This document shows positions 62,099 to 64,000 of a stretch of 64,000 bases of DNA, in pieces; position 1 is the first letter of the stretch; every line of letters begins with the position of its first letter. The position numbers were made by a program, and so were the translations under genes. Origin of the DNA: Pseudomonas silesiensis (GTDB lineage Bacteria; Pseudomonadota; Gammaproteobacteria; Pseudomonadales; Pseudomonadaceae); contig NZ_CP014870.1 in the NCBI RefSeq assembly GCF_001661075.1, forward strand, positions 1,694,501 through 1,758,500. Reading direction: 5' to 3'. Below the pieces are notes generated by a model that was not told the origin of the DNA, ran no database searches, and saw nothing but the letters and a program-made list of their open reading frames with translations.

Positions 62099-62124
62099 CC
62101 AGACGCATCACCGCCAATAAACGA

Positions 62125-63036
62125 TCAGATACGCGCCCCCTGAATCACCACCACCCGCCGCTCCAGATTCAACGCCAGCACACTGATCAGCACAATCGCC
62201 GACCCCATGAACACCATCAACGTGGGCTGCTCTGCCAACGCAAAAGAAGCAATCCCCATGGCAGTGGGTGGAATCAGGTACAGCGTCATCGTCGCCCGGC
62301 TCAAATCCACATGCGCCAGCACATACGCCCAGGCCAGGTACGCCAGGGCGCTCGGAAACACGCCCAGTCCGATCACCGCCATTTGCACATCGACCGGCGC
62401 TGCGGCCACCTTGCTTGCCAGACCCGGTAGATAAACCAACAGCAACAGCGTCCCGAACCAAACCGTGTAACACACCAGGGTCAACCCGTCGTAGCGCCGG
62501 GCATGCTGTTTCTGCAGCGCAAAGTAAAAGCTCCAGGACAGCGCCGCCAGCAGAATCAGCCCGCCGTGGCCGTTTATGCCGCCCAGTCCGTGATCGCCAG
62601 CCACCACTATCACCACGCCAAGTAAACCCAGGACAACACAGCCCCAGCGCCAGGCCGTCACCCGGTCCTTGAACACGAAGCGCGCCAGCAGCGTGCTGAA
62701 CAGGGGCGTTGATTGCGCCAGCACACTGGACGCTCCGGCGCTGACACCCTGCTGGCCGAAATTCAACGCCACGTGGTGCAGGCTGACCGCAAAGAAACCC
62801 AGGGCCAGCAGCAGCGGCAGATCGCCAAGGCTCGGCAGGCGGATACCGCGGATCAGGGCGACGACGCCCATGAATACCGAGGCCAGCAGAAACCGCAGCA
62901 ACGCCAGATGGCCCGGATCATAGGCTTGCAAACCGATATGAATCCCGGTCGGGGAATAGCCCCAGCAAGCGACGACGAACGCCATCGCCAGCACGATCTT
63001 GATGGGGGAGGGGGAGACGGCGGTGAACGCTTGCAT
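62125..63036 (-). CDS. EamA/DMT family transporter
   Basis: A 303-residue protein with ten hydrophobic helices in two EamA repeats: the first starts IKIVLAMAFVVACWGYSPTGI and the second GGINGHGGLILLAALSWSFYFAL. DMT carriers export amino acids or metabolites. It is divergent from the LysR-type gene 96 bases away, a typical regulator-exporter pair, so that regulator may control it (inference). Confidence 0.92.
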   Translation of the reverse strand: MQAFTAVSPSPIKIVLAMAFVVACWGYSPTGIHIGLQAYDPGHLALLRFLLASVFMGVVALIRGIRLPSLGDLPLLLALGFFAVSLHHVALNFGQQGVSAGASSVLAQSTPLFSTLLARFVFKDRVTAWRWGCVVLGLLGVVIVVAGDHGLGGINGHGGLILLAALSWSFYFALQKQHARRYDGLTLVCYTVWFGTLLLLVYLPGLASKVAAAPVDVQMAVIGLGVFPSALAYLAWAYVLAHVDLSRATMTLYLIPPTAMGIASFALAEQPTLMVFMGSAIVLISVLALNLERRVVVIQGARI

Positions 63037-63132
63037 GGTCGGATACCTGTGGGCCTGTGCACCGAGTATCGGAATTCGAACCGTTCACCACAACTGACTT
63101 ATACTGCGTTAATTGTTCACTTTGGGTGATGT
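63037..63132. promoter_or_regulatory. Divergent promoter region, EamA transporter and LysR regulator
   Basis: About 96 bases between the two starts. TTCACCACAA and a TTGTTCACTTTG stretch could contain the LysR T-N11-A box, but no exact site is asserted. Confidence 0.35.
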
Positions 63133-63996
63133 ATGGAGCTGGCGCAGATTCGTATGTTCAAGACCGTCGCCGACGTCGGCAGCATTGCCCGCGCCGCCGA
63201 GTTGTTGCATTGCGTGCCGTCGAATATCACGGCACGGATCAAGGCGCTGGAGGCGGAGCTGGGGGTTGCGCTGTTCCTGCGCGAGGGCAGGGGGTTGCGA
63301 ATCAGCCCGGCGGGGCAGACCTTTCTCGCCTACGCCGCGAAGATGCTTGCCCTCGCGGCTGAGGCCAAGCGGGCGCTCGATCCCGCCGCGGAGCCGTCCG
63401 GTCCCTTGCGCATCGGCGCCATCGAGTCCTCGGCCACGGGGCGCTTGCCGCGCTTGCTGGCCAAGTTCCACAAGCGGTTCCCCAAGGTGGCGCTGGAACT
63501 GACCACGGGCCCCTGGAGCCAGCTGCTCGATGACACTTTCAACCACCGGCTCGACGGCGCCATAGTCGCGGTGGATGTCGAACGCTCGCAACTCAAGCGC
63601 ACGCCGATGTACCGCGAGGAGCTGCTGCTGATTGCCTCGACGTCCCTGGGGCCGGTGCGTGATATCGCCGATTTGCAAGACAAGACCGTGTTCATGTGGC
63701 CACAGGGCTGCCCCTATCGGGCGGCGCTGGAGCATTGGTTGTTGCGCCAGGGGCAGGCGTTGCCGATTGTCAGCCTGGCCAGTTACGGCGCGATCGTCGG
63801 CTGCGTCAGCGCCGGGGCCGGTGTGGCGCTGGTGCCGAAAGGGGTTTTCGACCAATTCGCCAAGGGGGCCGGCTGCGCGGGCTATGAATTCCCCGACCTG
63901 ACCGCCATCGACAACCTGTTCTACTGGCATGAAAACGCCGGGGTTCACCCGGCGCGAGAGGCGTTTGTGGCGATGTTGCGCGAGGAGTTCGCTTGA
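63133..63996 (+). CDS. LysR family transcriptional regulator (PtrR-like)
   Basis: A 287-residue protein. The N-terminal winged helix reads MELAQIRMFKTVADVGSIARAAELLHCVPSNITARIKALEAELGVALFLREGRG, the LysR DNA-binding signature. The C-terminal co-inducer domain (GPLRIGAIESSATGRLPRLLAKFHKRFPKVAL) is of the periplasmic-binding-protein fold. It starts with the LAQIRMFKTVADVGSIARAAE of the PtrR subgroup, which controls exporters and stress genes. It is divergent from an EamA transporter. Confidence 0.92.
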   Translation: MELAQIRMFKTVADVGSIARAAELLHCVPSNITARIKALEAELGVALFLREGRGLRISPAGQTFLAYAAKMLALAAEAKRALDPAAEPSGPLRIGAIESSATGRLPRLLAKFHKRFPKVALELTTGPWSQLLDDTFNHRLDGAIVAVDVERSQLKRTPMYREELLLIASTSLGPVRDIADLQDKTVFMWPQGCPYRAALEHWLLRQGQALPIVSLASYGAIVGCVSAGAGVALVPKGVFDQFAKGAGCAGYEFPDLTAIDNLFYWHENAGVHPAREAFVAMLREEFA

Positions 63997-64000
63997 CCTC

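Overview
The window looks like chromosome from the Pseudomonas fluorescens group. The GC content is high (about 60 percent by eye), the min operon, lpxL/htrB, prmB, aroC and polB genes are pseudomonad-like, and a DUF3509 and a DUF6124/DUF3077-type protein are present, both largely restricted to Pseudomonas. More than a dozen intergenic gaps carry REP repeats built on the core GTAGGAGCGAGCTTGCTCGC. No rRNA, tRNA or CRISPR array was seen. Function calls come from recognised motifs and family knowledge; no search was run.

Layout. 1-10.8 kb is mostly core: an M20 peptidase cut by the window edge, an MscS channel, an M18 aminopeptidase, a glycosyltransferase-like protein, RluA, minCDE, a lauroyl acyltransferase and a patatin. 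10.9-19.8 kb is a purine (urate to glyoxylate/urea) catabolic block: two Tsx-like porins, an NCS2 urate permease, PuuD, AllA, allantoicase, UraD and PuuE on the minus strand, with UraH divergent. Together they import urate, oxidise it to 5-hydroxyisourate (PuuD), hydrolyse it (UraH), decarboxylate it (UraD) to allantoin, open the ring (PuuE) and split allantoate and ureidoglycolate (Alc, AllA). 20-22 kb holds a large effector-like protein of unknown function. 22-24.2 kb holds a LysE exporter and an AzgA-type purine permease with a RutR-like operator. 24.6-46 kb is ordinary housekeeping and metabolic content (FolE, Smr, PrmB, AroC, an acyl-CoA synthetase, Pol II, TauE and others), with an acireductone-dioxygenase-like protein that has lost most of its metal ligands.

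The accessory part is 46-61.5 kb. It contains a two-gene Septu-like antiphage pair (PtuA ATPase plus PtuB HNH nuclease, no reverse transcriptase nearby), a DUF6124 gene behind a strongly structured leader, a D-aminoacylase/binding-protein pair flanked by two copies of the same terminator, an orphan AmpC, and a type VI secretion effector island in the order vgrG, tle3, tla3, PAAR, tla3', PAAR'. The last two genes are a tandem duplication. The second tla3 is a hybrid that begins with about 28 codons of tle3, and the deletion junction that made it can be read at base level. The window ends with a divergent EamA transporter/LysR regulator pair.

The strongest points for follow-up are the tla3/PAAR duplication with its tle3 scar and the lack of a visible immunity gene, the Septu-like pair, the structured leader of the DUF6124 gene, the ligand-less ARD paralog, and the operator palindromes shared between the purine catabolic cluster and the purine permease.
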